Shown piece by piece: positions 26,393 through 35,543 of a DNA stretch of 54,204 nt. Every line of letters starts with the position of its first letter. The stretch's first letter is position 1. The notes beneath the pieces are model-generated. The model did no database searches, was not told where the DNA came from, and worked only from the letters and a program-made list of their open reading frames with translations. The translations under genes and the position numbers were made by a program. The stretch is from Planctomycetales bacterium (lineage in GTDB: Bacteria; Planctomycetota; Planctomycetia; Pirellulales; Thermoguttaceae): contig SKOZ01000072.1 of the NCBI GenBank assembly GCA_007119795.1, positions 1-54,204 of the forward strand, in the 5' to 3' direction.

Positions 26393-27622
26393 ATGTCGAG
26401 TGAGCAGCCCCATCAGCCGTATGAAGTGGTTCCGATGGGGGTAGATTTTCCGCGACCTTCCTCGCAGCAGCCGGCCGAATCGCCAGCACGAAGCAAGATC
26501 ACCCCCGCGGTATGGCTCTTGGCCTTGCTGATTGTGCTGCTTGTTCTACCTACTCTGATGGAACGGATAAGCTACTCGGTGACGCGCGGCCGCCAGCGTG
26601 CCGAAGCCGAGGTTGCCCGCATCGAGCTCGCCTCCCTTCCGGAGGGTGCGGGCCGATACCGCATGGTTGCCAGCAGCATGGCTCCCAGTGTGGTGGGCGT
26701 CCAGACGGTGCGGGTCGCGGGTGGGGGCGTTACCGGAGATGAGTTGACCCATCTGCGCCGTCCCCCCCCGCGTTTCCAGACCCGCGGTGAGGGGTCCGGA
26801 GTCATCGTGGACGAGGCCGGCTACATCATCACGAACAGCCATGTCATCGAGGCAGCCACCGAGATTATCGTCCAACTCAGCGACGGCCGAGAGGTGAGGA
26901 ACGCCCGTGTCGTCGGCACCGACCCGCTGAGCGACATCGCCGTCCTCCAAATCGAGGCCGACGGCCTGCTGGCCGCCCCTTGGGGAGACAGCGATGCCAT
27001 CGAAGTCGGCGATCCGGTGGTAGCCATCGGCAACCCCTTCGGATTGACCCGTACCGTGACCGCGGGCATCATCAGTGCCAAGGGGCGCCGAAGCATTATC
27101 CGTGACCTCACCTACGAGGATTTCCTGCAGACGGATGCCGCCGTCAATCCCGGAAACAGCGGCGGGCCCCTGGTGAACCTCCGCGGCGAGGTCGTGGGCA
27201 TCAATACGGCCATCTCCGGTGAGTCCTACCGCGGTATCAGCTTCGCGATCCCCAGCCAACTAGCCCAGGAAGTCTACGAGCGCATCCGAGCCAGCGGCCG
27301 AGTGGCGCGGGGGTGGTTGGGGGTCGAGATACTGAACCCGGCCGTAGCCGCCGAAGAGGAGCTCCGCCAACTGGGGGTTCCGTTGGACGCTACTGGGGCG
27401 GTCGTTCGGCGAGTCGAGCCCGGCTCACCGGCCCAGAAAGCAGGGATCCAGCCGGGAGATGTGATCTTCGGCTGGAATGACGAGGCCGTCTCGGAGCCGT
27501 CCGACCTGACTTTCGCGGTGGCGCGCACCGAGATCAGTTCGACGGCCGAAGTGCAAATCCACCGCCAGGACGAGGAAATCGAGCTCTCGGTCGTCGTCGG
27601 TGAGCGGCCTGCGAATCGCTGA
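26393..27622 (+). CDS. HtrA/DegP-like serine protease, membrane anchored
   Basis: Periplasmic quality-control protease of the S1C family. The 409 residues have a Pro-rich cytoplasmic N terminus, one transmembrane anchor (VWLLALLIVLLVLPTLM, about residues 35-55), a trypsin-like domain with triad His150 (NSHVIE), Asp181 (LSDIAVL) and Ser256 (GNSGGPL), and a single C-terminal PDZ domain around VVRRVEPGSPAQKAGIQPGDVI. This is the DegS/HhoB-type layout with one PDZ. ATG 26393 follows GAGGAT; a GTG at 26381 is the alternative. A conserved LTYEDFLQTDAAVNPG loop precedes the serine. Substrates are unknown. Confidence 0.95.
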   Translation: MSSEQPHQPYEVVPMGVDFPRPSSQQPAESPARSKITPAVWLLALLIVLLVLPTLMERISYSVTRGRQRAEAEVARIELASLPEGAGRYRMVASSMAPSVVGVQTVRVAGGGVTGDELTHLRRPPPRFQTRGEGSGVIVDEAGYIITNSHVIEAATEIIVQLSDGREVRNARVVGTDPLSDIAVLQIEADGLLAAPWGDSDAIEVGDPVVAIGNPFGLTRTVTAGIISAKGRRSIIRDLTYEDFLQTDAAVNPGNSGGPLVNLRGEVVGINTAISGESYRGISFAIPSQLAQEVYERIRASGRVARGWLGVEILNPAVAAEEELRQLGVPLDATGAVVRRVEPGSPAQKAGIQPGDVIFGWNDEAVSEPSDLTFAVARTEISSTAEVQIHRQDEEIELSVVVGERPANR

Positions 27623-27788
27623 ATTGGGGCCATCACGAGGGGAGCGCGGGCCGGCGCCCAGCAGCTCCCATGCCCACCGCGCAAACGCTGCCCCGCGGGA
27701 ATCCGTTCCGCCGCAGTGGCGCCTCGCCCCTCTACGAGAGGCGATTGCCGTAACGGATCGCCGGTCGTTCCCGCGCCGGGTGTTCGTT

Positions 27789-27824
27789 CTCTTCTCCCAT
27801 CTCGACCTCTTCTCCCACCTCGAG
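27789..27824 (+). repeat. 18-bp tandem repeat x2
   Basis: Two 18-base units lie head to tail (27789-27806 and 27807-27824), differing at two positions, directly before the inverted-repeat element. No gene occupies this DNA. Confidence 0.75.
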
Positions 27825-27827
27825 CCG

Positions 27828-28047
27828 GGTAACCGTTCACGGGCCGGCCGGGGACTGGTCCATTTTTCGGCCAATAGACCCTGTCTTTCGCGACCGCCGA
27901 TGCCCGAAAAATGGACCCGTCCCCTTACCCTGCCGCGGCGTACCGGGCGAAGGGGACAGTCCCATTTTCGCGGCCGAATCGCGCCGTCCACGAGGAATAC
28001 TCTCTATGGCCGCGAAAGAAAGGGACGGTCCCCCGTGAACGGTTACC
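27828..28047. mobile_element. inverted-repeat element (MITE-like), about 220 bp
   Basis: A gene-free element bounded by a perfect 16-bp inverted repeat (27828-27843 and 28032-28047; arm GGTAACCGTTCACGGG). Inside are two more hairpins: GTCCATTTTTCGG/CCGAAAAATGGAC (27858-27870 and 27904-27916) and TTTCGCGGCC/GGCCGCGAAA (27966-27975 and 28008-28017), the latter next to a GGGACAGTCCC palindrome. The nested design with no ORF resembles non-autonomous transposable elements or REP-type clusters. No transposase and no clear target duplication are visible. It fills most of the 551-base gap between the protease and RNase H-like genes. Confidence 0.65.
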
Positions 28048-28173
28048 GAGCCGGCGGCCGGAAAAGGAAACGAAGATAAACTAGGGAACCTGGGTGACTG
28101 CGGACGATAAGTGAAACTACCCGGCCCATCCTTGGGTTTGCCGGGCGGCACTGTCTTGCCAAGACCTCGAGCG

Positions 28174-28749
28174 ATGGACACCCTCGTGCCCCATTACTGG
28201 ATGTATTCCGAGGCCAACAGCGAGGAAGAACCCGGGCGGTGGCGGTTCGTCCTCCGCGCCGGCGACGGCTCGCGGCAGTTCGAGGCCAGCGACGTCGAGC
28301 CGGAGATCCGCGGCGAGCGTCTCGAGCTGCTGGCCGTGGTCCGGGGTCTGGAAGCCCTGGAGCAGCCCTCGCGCGTCACGTTGGTTACGGCCAGCCGTTA
28401 CGTGCGAGAGGGCATCCGCCACGGCGTGCGGCAGTGGCGCGACAACGCGTGGCGTTGGGAGTTCTTTGGCCACATGGTCCCCGTCAAGCATGGCGATCTG
28501 TGGCAGCGGATCGAGCTGGCCATGCGGTTCCACGAGGTCGACTGCCGCTGGTGGCGCATCGACTCCCCGCACAGCGTCGGCGAAGTATTGGCACCGAGTC
28601 GCCGACCGGCCGAGCAGTCCCTTTTCGTCGCCCCTGCCTCGCGGCGCCGGCTGGTACACCAGCTTCGGAGTGCTGCTCTCTGGCTCCGGCAGCAGTGGCG
28701 AATGATGCGGCGGCGGGTATCCCTGGTGCCGAGTTTGCGGACTGGGTAA
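28174..28749 (+). CDS. RNase H-fold protein lacking catalytic residues
   Basis: A 191-residue protein clearly related to bacterial RNase HI: RGERLELLAVVRGLEAL matches the NRMELMA helix, LVTASRYVREGI matches LSTDSQYVRQGI, and PVKHGDLWQRIELAMRFH matches PVKNVDLWQRLDAALGQH. Of the DEDD active site, Glu51 (for E48) remains, the first Asp appears replaced by Glu13, the second Asp by Ala73, and the final Asp region with the GHAGHPENERCDELA segment is missing. RNA-DNA hybrid cleavage is therefore unlikely; a binding role is possible. The C-terminal 45 residues are basic and have no family match. ATG 28174 is the natural start. glgB follows 31 bases later. Confidence 0.8.
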   Translation: MDTLVPHYWMYSEANSEEEPGRWRFVLRAGDGSRQFEASDVEPEIRGERLELLAVVRGLEALEQPSRVTLVTASRYVREGIRHGVRQWRDNAWRWEFFGHMVPVKHGDLWQRIELAMRFHEVDCRWWRIDSPHSVGEVLAPSRRPAEQSLFVAPASRRRLVHQLRSAALWLRQQWRMMRRRVSLVPSLRTG

Positions 28750-28780
28750 ATTGAATTGACTTTCAAGCAAGGAGGTGCGC

Positions 28781-31015
28781 GTGCGTACGACGGTCCCGTT
28801 GGAGACGATCAGCCAGCTCATCGAAGGCCGCCACGAAAACCCCTTCGAGATCCTCGGACCACACGAGGTGGTCGACGGCGGCCACCGCGCGGTGGCGGTG
28901 CGGGCGTACTTGCCCGGCGCCCCCCAGGCATGGGTGGTCGACGCCACGCACCACGGAGCACCGCGCCCCATGCGGCGCATCCACCCGGCGGGGCTCTTCG
29001 AGGCCATTTGCCCTGCCCCCCAGGCAAACGGCCGCACGCGCTACCTGCTGCGCGTGAGCGACACAGGGGGTAAGAGAACCACCATGCACGATCCCTATGC
29101 CTTCCCCCACCTGCTGACCGACTACGACATCCATCTGCTCGGCGAAGGCACGCATTGGCAGATGTACAACAAGCTGGGCGCTCACCTCCGGACCATCGAC
29201 GGAGTGGACGGGGTGAACTTCGTCGTCTGGGCGCCCAACGCCACCAGCGTGAGCCTGATCGGCGACTTCAACGGTTGGGACGGCCGCCGCCATCCCATGC
29301 GCAAGCACATTCCCAGCGGATTCTGGGAGCTCTTCGTCCCCGGCCTCGGGGAGGGAACCCTTTACAAGTACCGCATCCGCCATCACGACGAATACTTCGA
29401 CAAGAGCGACCCGGTGGGCTTCGCCGCCGAGGTGCCTCCGCGGACAGCTTCTGTGGTGGCGAACCTGGACCGTTACCACTGGCACGATGCAGCCTGGATC
29501 AACCGGCGCCGGGAGACGAACTGGTACGAGCAGCCGATCTCCATTTACGAGGTCCATCTGGGAAGCTGGAAACGGCCCGGCGACGATCCCCACCGCTGGC
29601 TCACCTACCGGGAGATCGCCCACCAGCTCGTCGAATACTGCCGGGAGATGGGCTATACGCATATCGAGCTGCTCCCGGTCAGCGAGCACCCTCTGTCGGC
29701 GAGCTGGGGTTACCAGACCGTGGGCTACTACGCGGCCACCAGCCGCTACGGAACGCCCCACGACCTGATGTACCTGATCGACCACTGCCACCAGAACGGC
29801 ATCGGCGTGTTCATCGACTGGGTGCCCGCCCACTTCCCCCGCGACGGCCACGGCCTGCGCCGCTTCGACGGCACCGCCCTCTACGAACATGCCGACCCCC
29901 GCCAGGGCGAGCACCGGGACTGGGGAACCCACATCTTCAACTACGGCCGCTACGAAGTGCGCAACTTCCTGGTTTCCAACGCCCTCTTCTGGCTCGACAA
30001 GTACCACATCGACGGCCTCCGTGTCGACGCCGTCGCCTCGATGCTGTACCTCGACTACAGCCGGGACGCCGACGACTGGGTCCCCAACGAGTTCGGCGGG
30101 CGGGAAAACCTCCCCGCCATCTCCCTGCTCAAGCAGTTCAACGAGCAGGTCCATCTCCAGTTTCCCGGCGTGCTGACCATCGCCGAGGAGTCCACCGCCT
30201 GGCCCGGCGTCTCCCGGCCGACCTACCTGGGCGGGCTGGGATTCAGCCTCAAGTGGAACATGGGCTGGATGAACGACACCCTCCGGTACATGCGTCACGA
30301 CCCGATCCACCGCAAGTGGCACCACGACGAGCTGACCTTCAGCCTCATCTACGCCTTCCACGAGAACTTCATCCTCCCCCTCTCCCACGACGAGGTGGTC
30401 CACGGCAAGCGCTCGCTCCTCGATCAGATGCCCGGCGACCTCTGGCAGAAGTTTGCCAACCTGCGGCTCCTCTTCAGCTATATGTGGACGCACCCGGGCA
30501 AGAAGCTCCTCTTCATGGGAGGCGACTTCGGGCAGTGGAACGAGTGGAACTACGACGCCAGCCTGCAATGGGACCTCTTGCAGTGGGAGACGCACCAGGG
30601 GGTGCAGAAGTGCGTGGGCGACCTCAACCGCCTGCTGGTGCGGGAGAAGGCCCTACACGAGGTCGATTTCGACGGCCACGGCTTCGAGTGGATCGATTGC
30701 CACAACTACGAGAGCAGCACTTTCAGCTATCTCCGCAAGGCCAGGGACCCGAGCGACCACCTGATCGTCTGCTGCAATTTCACCCCAACCCCCCGAATGA
30801 AGTACCGGCTCGGCGTTCCGGAGGCCATCTGGTACGACGAGATCTTCAGCAGCGACTCCACCTATTACGGCGGCAGCAATCTGGGGAACTTTCCCGGACT
30901 CATGGCGGAGGGGGAGCCGGCGCACGACCGCCCCGCCTCCATCGAGGTCACGATTCCGCCTCTGGGAGCCGTCATCCTCAAGCCAAGCCGCGAGGTCGCC
31001 GCCGGCGGCCCGTAG
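28781..31015 (+). CDS. glgB: 1,4-alpha-glucan branching enzyme
   Basis: GH13 enzyme that makes alpha-1,6 branches in glycogen. The 744 residues include an N-terminal domain before a CBM48 module (VNFVVWAPNATSVSLIGDFNGWDG), a catalytic barrel with nucleophile Asp416 in DGLRVDAVASM and acid/base Glu469 in LTIAEEST, the PLSHDEVVHGK motif, and the C-terminal beta domain. The size fits the long GlgB type. GTG 28781 is chosen because AAGGAGG (28769-28775) stands at the right distance; an in-frame GTG at 28775 lies inside that element. Other glycogen genes are absent from the window. Confidence 0.96.
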   Translation: MRTTVPLETISQLIEGRHENPFEILGPHEVVDGGHRAVAVRAYLPGAPQAWVVDATHHGAPRPMRRIHPAGLFEAICPAPQANGRTRYLLRVSDTGGKRTTMHDPYAFPHLLTDYDIHLLGEGTHWQMYNKLGAHLRTIDGVDGVNFVVWAPNATSVSLIGDFNGWDGRRHPMRKHIPSGFWELFVPGLGEGTLYKYRIRHHDEYFDKSDPVGFAAEVPPRTASVVANLDRYHWHDAAWINRRRETNWYEQPISIYEVHLGSWKRPGDDPHRWLTYREIAHQLVEYCREMGYTHIELLPVSEHPLSASWGYQTVGYYAATSRYGTPHDLMYLIDHCHQNGIGVFIDWVPAHFPRDGHGLRRFDGTALYEHADPRQGEHRDWGTHIFNYGRYEVRNFLVSNALFWLDKYHIDGLRVDAVASMLYLDYSRDADDWVPNEFGGRENLPAISLLKQFNEQVHLQFPGVLTIAEESTAWPGVSRPTYLGGLGFSLKWNMGWMNDTLRYMRHDPIHRKWHHDELTFSLIYAFHENFILPLSHDEVVHGKRSLLDQMPGDLWQKFANLRLLFSYMWTHPGKKLLFMGGDFGQWNEWNYDASLQWDLLQWETHQGVQKCVGDLNRLLVREKALHEVDFDGHGFEWIDCHNYESSTFSYLRKARDPSDHLIVCCNFTPTPRMKYRLGVPEAIWYDEIFSSDSTYYGGSNLGNFPGLMAEGEPAHDRPASIEVTIPPLGAVILKPSREVAAGGP

Positions 31016-31199
31016 CGCGGGCGTTACCGCCCCGCGGCAGGGAGCGGTCGATGGGGTGGCCGGCGGCGATTCTGGCCTTGTCCTTTCCGGCGGCTTCGTG
31101 CGAGAATGCCCCGCACGATGGGCGGTCGCGGGAAAGGACCGGGCCGCCCTGATCGCCGGGGGGTCTTCGAGGTGCAGCCCAGGGAAGGGGGACAACGCC

Positions 31200-32120
31200 G
31201 TGCGCCGCCGCGCCGTCGATTACGCGGTCTACCTGCTCGTGCGGGTGCTGATTTGTATCGTGCAAGCGCTCTCGCTCGAGACGGGAGCGCGGCTGGCCCG
31301 CGGCCTGGCCTGGCTCCTGGCCGACGTCCTCAAGGTCCGCGGCCGGGTCGTCGAGGAGAACCTCCGGCACGCCTTTCCCACCTGGTCCGCCGGTCAGCGG
31401 GCCGAGACGGCGCGAACGATGTGGGAGCATCTCTTCCTCCTCGTCCTCGAGGTAGCCCACACGCCGCGGAAGCTCCACGAGACGAACTGGCGGTCGATGG
31501 TCGCGCTGCGAAACCACGAAGCGCTCGTCCGCCTCCTCGTCGCCGACCGGCCCACCCTGCTCGTCACCGGCCACTTCGGCAACTTCGAGGTCGCCGGCTA
31601 CGTCCTCGGCATCCTCGGCTTTCCCACCTTCACGGTGGCGCGGACCCTCGACAATCCGTATCTCGACTGCTTCGTCAACGCCTTCCGCGGCCGGACGGGA
31701 CAGCACATCATCCCCAAGACGGGCGGCTATGAAGAGATCGTCGCCGTGCTGAGCGGCTGCGGTACGATGACGCTCCTGGCAGATCAATATGCGGGGCCGA
31801 AAGGCTGCTGGGTCGACTTCTTCGGCCGGCCCGCCTCGGCGTACAAGTCGATCGCTCTCTTGGCACTCGATTTCGAAGCCCCGCTCTATGTCTGCGCCGC
31901 GCGCCGCCTGGAAGGGCCCATGCGGTTCGAGCTGGCCGTCCACGCACGCTACGACCCGGCCGTTGACCTCGAACCGGCCCGGGGCGTCGCTGAGATCACG
32001 CAGTGGTACACTCGCGCCCTCGAGGGAATCATCCGCCGCGAGCCCTCCCAGTACTGGTGGATTCACCGCCGCTGGAAGGATACCCGCCCGTCCCGGATCC
32101 GCCGCAAGGCCGCCGCGTAA
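31200..32120 (+). CDS. lysophospholipid/lipid A acyltransferase, LpxL/HtrB family
   Basis: Inner-membrane-associated acyltransferase that adds a secondary acyl chain to lipid A or a related lipid. The 306 residues have a hydrophobic N-terminal helix, the family catalytic motif His-x4-Glu in TGHFGNFEVAG, and the conserved pattern LADQYAGPKGCWVDFFGRPAS followed by the C-terminal QYWWIHRRWK. The GTG at 31200 follows AGGGAAGGGG and gives the expected RRRAVDYAVYLL start; a longer upstream frame lacks homology. The gene implies an outer membrane with lipid A-type glycolipid. It is downstream of glgB but a functional link is not evident. Confidence 0.92.
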   Translation: MRRRAVDYAVYLLVRVLICIVQALSLETGARLARGLAWLLADVLKVRGRVVEENLRHAFPTWSAGQRAETARTMWEHLFLLVLEVAHTPRKLHETNWRSMVALRNHEALVRLLVADRPTLLVTGHFGNFEVAGYVLGILGFPTFTVARTLDNPYLDCFVNAFRGRTGQHIIPKTGGYEEIVAVLSGCGTMTLLADQYAGPKGCWVDFFGRPASAYKSIALLALDFEAPLYVCAARRLEGPMRFELAVHARYDPAVDLEPARGVAEITQWYTRALEGIIRREPSQYWWIHRRWKDTRPSRIRRKAAA

Positions 32121-32411
32121 AGCCCCACCTGGGACGAACCCCGCTCGGGGCCGGCCCGCCACCTTCGCCGGGAAGACGGGGTCGGTTTGGGAGGGTGCAA
32201 GCGCCTCTGGAAACGCCCCTTGAGACGGTCTAGAATGGGGGTTGTCAGGCCCGCGGGCGGCGCCGGCGGTTCTACCCTTGGGGGTGGTCTGGCGGCCCCA
32301 GCGACATCGGTCGGGAAGATGGGGTCGCGGAGGACGGCCGATGACGCCGCGAGTCCCGCGGGCTGCCGTCAACCGGGTGGCATAATGCCACCGTCTTGGA
32401 GGATTCTGCCT

Positions 32412-33617
32412 GTGCCCAAGCAGCTTTCGTCGGTCGACGCCGCAATCGCAGCGATCGCCCGCGGTGAAGTCGTCGTCGTCACGGACGCGGAAGATCGCGA
32501 AAACGAGGGCGATTTCATCTGCGCGGCGGAGAGGGTGACGCCCGAGATCGTCAATTTTATGCTCACCTACGGGCACGGCCAGATCTGCGTCTCCGTGCTC
32601 CCCGAGGTCTGCAAGCGCTTGGACCTCCCCCCGATGGTCGAGGAGAACACGGCGCCGTTGGCCACCAGTTTCACGGTCCCGGTCGACCATCGCACCTGCC
32701 GCACGGGGATCACGGCGCAGGAAAAGGCCGACACCATCCTGGCGATCATCGACCCGGAGAGCAAGCCGTCCGACTTCTTCCGTCCCGGGCACATGTTCCC
32801 CCTCCGGGCCATGGAGGGGGGGGTGCTGCGGCGCGCCGGCCACACCGAGGCGGCCGTAGACCTGGCGCGCCTGGCGGGGCTGCGGCCGGCGGGCGTGCTC
32901 TGCGAAATCCTCGACGAGAAGGGCGACCGCGCCGACCGCGAGCAGCTCGACGCCGTGGCCGAACGGTTCAACCTCGAAATCATCACCATCGAAGAGCTCA
33001 TTCGCTACCGCCGCCGCAGCGAGAAGCTCGTCTACCGTCTGGTCGAGGCCGAGCTCCCCACCCGCTACGGGCTAGGCCGGATCATGGTCTATGGTGTGAA
33101 GCACGAGGTGCAGCAGCCGGTGGCCATTGTTGTCGGCCAGCCGCAGTCCATGCCCCAGCCGCTGGTGCGGCTCCACTCGTCCTGCTTCACCGGCGACCTG
33201 CTCCATTCCCTTCGCTGCGACTGCGGCGACCAACTCCACCTGGCCCTGGACATGATCGGCAGCGAGGGGGCGGGAGTGCTCGTCTACTTGCCCCAAGAGG
33301 GGCGGGGGATCGGCCTGGTGGAGAAGATCAAGGCCTACCACCTCCAGGACCAGGGCCTCGATACCATCGAGGCCAATCTCGCTCTGGGCCACCAAGTCGA
33401 CAGCCGCGACTACGGCGTGGGAATCCAGATTCTCAAGGACCTCGGCCTCTCCAAGGTCCGCCTGCTGACGAACAACCCCAAGAAGACCGACGCCTTCATC
33501 TACGGCGGCTTCGATCTGGAGGTCATCGATCAGGTCCCCATCGTCGGCCCGATGAACGAGCACAACGAACGCTATCTGGCCACGAAACGGGATCGCATGG
33601 GCCACCGGCTCCCCTGA
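32412..33617 (+). CDS. ribBA: bifunctional DHBP synthase / GTP cyclohydrolase II
   Basis: Makes both precursors for riboflavin: 3,4-dihydroxy-2-butanone 4-phosphate (N-terminal half) and the pyrimidine intermediate from GTP (C-terminal half). The first domain shows DAEDRENEGDF and HTEAAVDLARLAG; the second has the zinc cysteines CFTGDLLHSLRCDCGDQ and the PQEGRGIGL motif. At 401 residues it is standard. GTG 32412 is preferred because GGAGGA (32397-32403) precedes it; an in-frame ATG at 32385 is the alternative. I looked for an FMN riboswitch in the 291-base leader and did not find one. Confidence 0.96.
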   Translation: MPKQLSSVDAAIAAIARGEVVVVTDAEDRENEGDFICAAERVTPEIVNFMLTYGHGQICVSVLPEVCKRLDLPPMVEENTAPLATSFTVPVDHRTCRTGITAQEKADTILAIIDPESKPSDFFRPGHMFPLRAMEGGVLRRAGHTEAAVDLARLAGLRPAGVLCEILDEKGDRADREQLDAVAERFNLEIITIEELIRYRRRSEKLVYRLVEAELPTRYGLGRIMVYGVKHEVQQPVAIVVGQPQSMPQPLVRLHSSCFTGDLLHSLRCDCGDQLHLALDMIGSEGAGVLVYLPQEGRGIGLVEKIKAYHLQDQGLDTIEANLALGHQVDSRDYGVGIQILKDLGLSKVRLLTNNPKKTDAFIYGGFDLEVIDQVPIVGPMNEHNERYLATKRDRMGHRLP

Positions 33618-33786
33618 CGGCGGCCGGGCCGGCGCTCCGCGTATCGACCCTCGGTGCGCACCACCAGAAAGCCGGGGTTGATTTTCCCAAGGGTTCCCCA
33701 TCCAGTGTCCGAGTGTGACCTAGGATTGACCGGGCGGCCTTATCCGCCTCGTCCCCAGCCGGCCAAACCGGACGCTGCCGTCAGCC

Positions 33787-35409
33787 ATGCCACCCGCTCC
33801 CGCCAAAGTACTACTCGTCGACGACGATCCCGCCATCCTCCGCATCCTGGCGCATTGGCTGGAATCGGCCGGATATGAGGTTCGCACGGGATGCGACGGA
33901 CGCGAGGCCCTCGCTCTGATCGAGGCCGATTGCCCGGATTTTGTGCTCACCGATTGGGAGATGCCGTGCATCGACGGCCCGGCGCTCTGCCGCCGTATCC
34001 GGGCCATGGACCTGCCGCATTACGTCTACGTCCTTTTCCTCACGGCGAAGTCCTCGCCCGGAGAACTGGTCCTCGGACTGGAAGCGGGGGCCGATGATTT
34101 CCTCTGCAAGCCGGTCCTCCGAGAAGAGATGCTGGCGCGGATGTGCGCGGGAATGCGGGTGGTCCGCCTGGAGCGCCGCCTGAGCCAGATGGCCAATACC
34201 GATCCGCTCACCGGACTGCTGACGCAGCGGGCCTTCTTCGAACGCCTGGAGCAGGAGTGGCATCGCGTGCGGCGGCACGCGCTGCCGCTCTCCTGCGTGA
34301 TGGTGGACGTCGATTACTTCAAGCGGATCAACGACACCTTCGGGCACCCCTTCGGCGACGGCGTGCTCCGGGCCATCGGCGAATGCCTGCGAGAAAGCGT
34401 GCGGGAGAGCGATCTGGTGTGCCGGTACGGGGGCGAGGAGTTTTGCATCCTCCTCCCGGAGACCGATTCCCGCGGCGCCACCCAATGGGCGGAGAGGGTC
34501 CGGAAGCGCCTGGCAATGCTCGCTTTCCCGGCGGGCGAGCGGGTGGTCCGCGTTACCGGCAGTTTCGGCACCACCGAGATCCACGCCGACACCCAGCGGG
34601 CGGGCCAACTCGTCGACCAGGCCGATCAGGCGCTTCTCTGCGCGAAGCAGTCGGGGCGCGATCGGGTGATCTGTTACGAGTCGATCCAGACGGCCGACGG
34701 CATGCCCGTCCCCAGCGACGGCCAGTCGGGATGCCTCTTCGCCGGCGTCACCGCCCGCGACGTGATGACTCCCCTGGTCGCGTCGCTGCGGAAGTCGATG
34801 ACCGTCGGTGAGGCTGCCGAGTATTTCCTCCGCTCGCGGATCAACTCCGCCCCCGTGGTCGACGAGGAGGGGAAACTTACGGGCATGCTCTCCGAAAAGG
34901 ATCTCATGGCGGCCATGGTCTCACTGGAGTGTTGGAGCCACCCCCTCTCCGATGTGATCAGGTCCAACGTCATCGTCTACGAGGAGCGGGAGCCGATCCG
35001 GACGATCTACGAGTTCCTCTGCCGGGTCTCCATCCGGCGGGTCGTGGTCGTCTCCCGCGGCGCGCCCACCGGCACGATCAGCCGCGGGACTCTCCTCCGC
35101 TGGTTTCGCAACCAAGTGCTGGGCAGCGGGCTGATGGGCCAGATCCCTCGATCGGCCGCCGAAAACCGGAGCAGCCAGTGGTGCTGCCGAGACCTGGAGA
35201 GGACGGCGCGGACTATTGCGGCCACCGCGGGCCGGCTGCAAGAGGAGTTGGCCGACGCGTCCGGTGGCCGCGTCCCCCTGGTAGTCGGCGCCGCCACCCG
35301 CATCCAGGAGCTCGTCAACGACCTGCTCGCCAACGCCCGAGACGCCGAACCCGCGGGCCGTGGCCTCCACAGCGGTACCCTCATGCTGGGCAGCGGGCAT
35401 ACCGACTGA
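33787..35409 (+). CDS. response regulator with GGDEF and CBS-pair domains
   Basis: Predicted phosphorylation-controlled diguanylate cyclase of 540 residues. The receiver domain covers residues 6-120 (Asp56 in LTDWEMP). The GGDEF domain (about 135-300) carries the active GGEEF motif at 215-219 and an inhibitory I-site RESD at 206-209. Two CBS motifs follow (about 320-440), which usually bind adenine nucleotides. The last 80 residues form an amphipathic helical tail. This would join phosphorelay, c-di-GMP synthesis, feedback inhibition and nucleotide sensing in one chain. ATG 33787 is the first start before the receiver. No kinase gene is adjacent. Confidence 0.92.
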   Translation: MPPAPAKVLLVDDDPAILRILAHWLESAGYEVRTGCDGREALALIEADCPDFVLTDWEMPCIDGPALCRRIRAMDLPHYVYVLFLTAKSSPGELVLGLEAGADDFLCKPVLREEMLARMCAGMRVVRLERRLSQMANTDPLTGLLTQRAFFERLEQEWHRVRRHALPLSCVMVDVDYFKRINDTFGHPFGDGVLRAIGECLRESVRESDLVCRYGGEEFCILLPETDSRGATQWAERVRKRLAMLAFPAGERVVRVTGSFGTTEIHADTQRAGQLVDQADQALLCAKQSGRDRVICYESIQTADGMPVPSDGQSGCLFAGVTARDVMTPLVASLRKSMTVGEAAEYFLRSRINSAPVVDEEGKLTGMLSEKDLMAAMVSLECWSHPLSDVIRSNVIVYEEREPIRTIYEFLCRVSIRRVVVVSRGAPTGTISRGTLLRWFRNQVLGSGLMGQIPRSAAENRSSQWCCRDLERTARTIAATAGRLQEELADASGGRVPLVVGAATRIQELVNDLLANARDAEPAGRGLHSGTLMLGSGHTD

Positions 35410-35543
35410 AGCGTCTACCCATGGCGGAACTCCCGCGCCCCCTGCGTGAGGGCATGGGCCGACGACGCGTCGGTCGAGACGGGCCCTTCGATGCTGCCGA
35501 CGGAGGAGCCCGCGGCGGCCCGACCGCCGCTATCCTCTGCGGC

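Noticed and set aside
32121..32411. Possible FMN riboswitch before ribBA
   Set aside because: Only a short CCGGCGGT resemblance is present; the other conserved RFN elements are absent.
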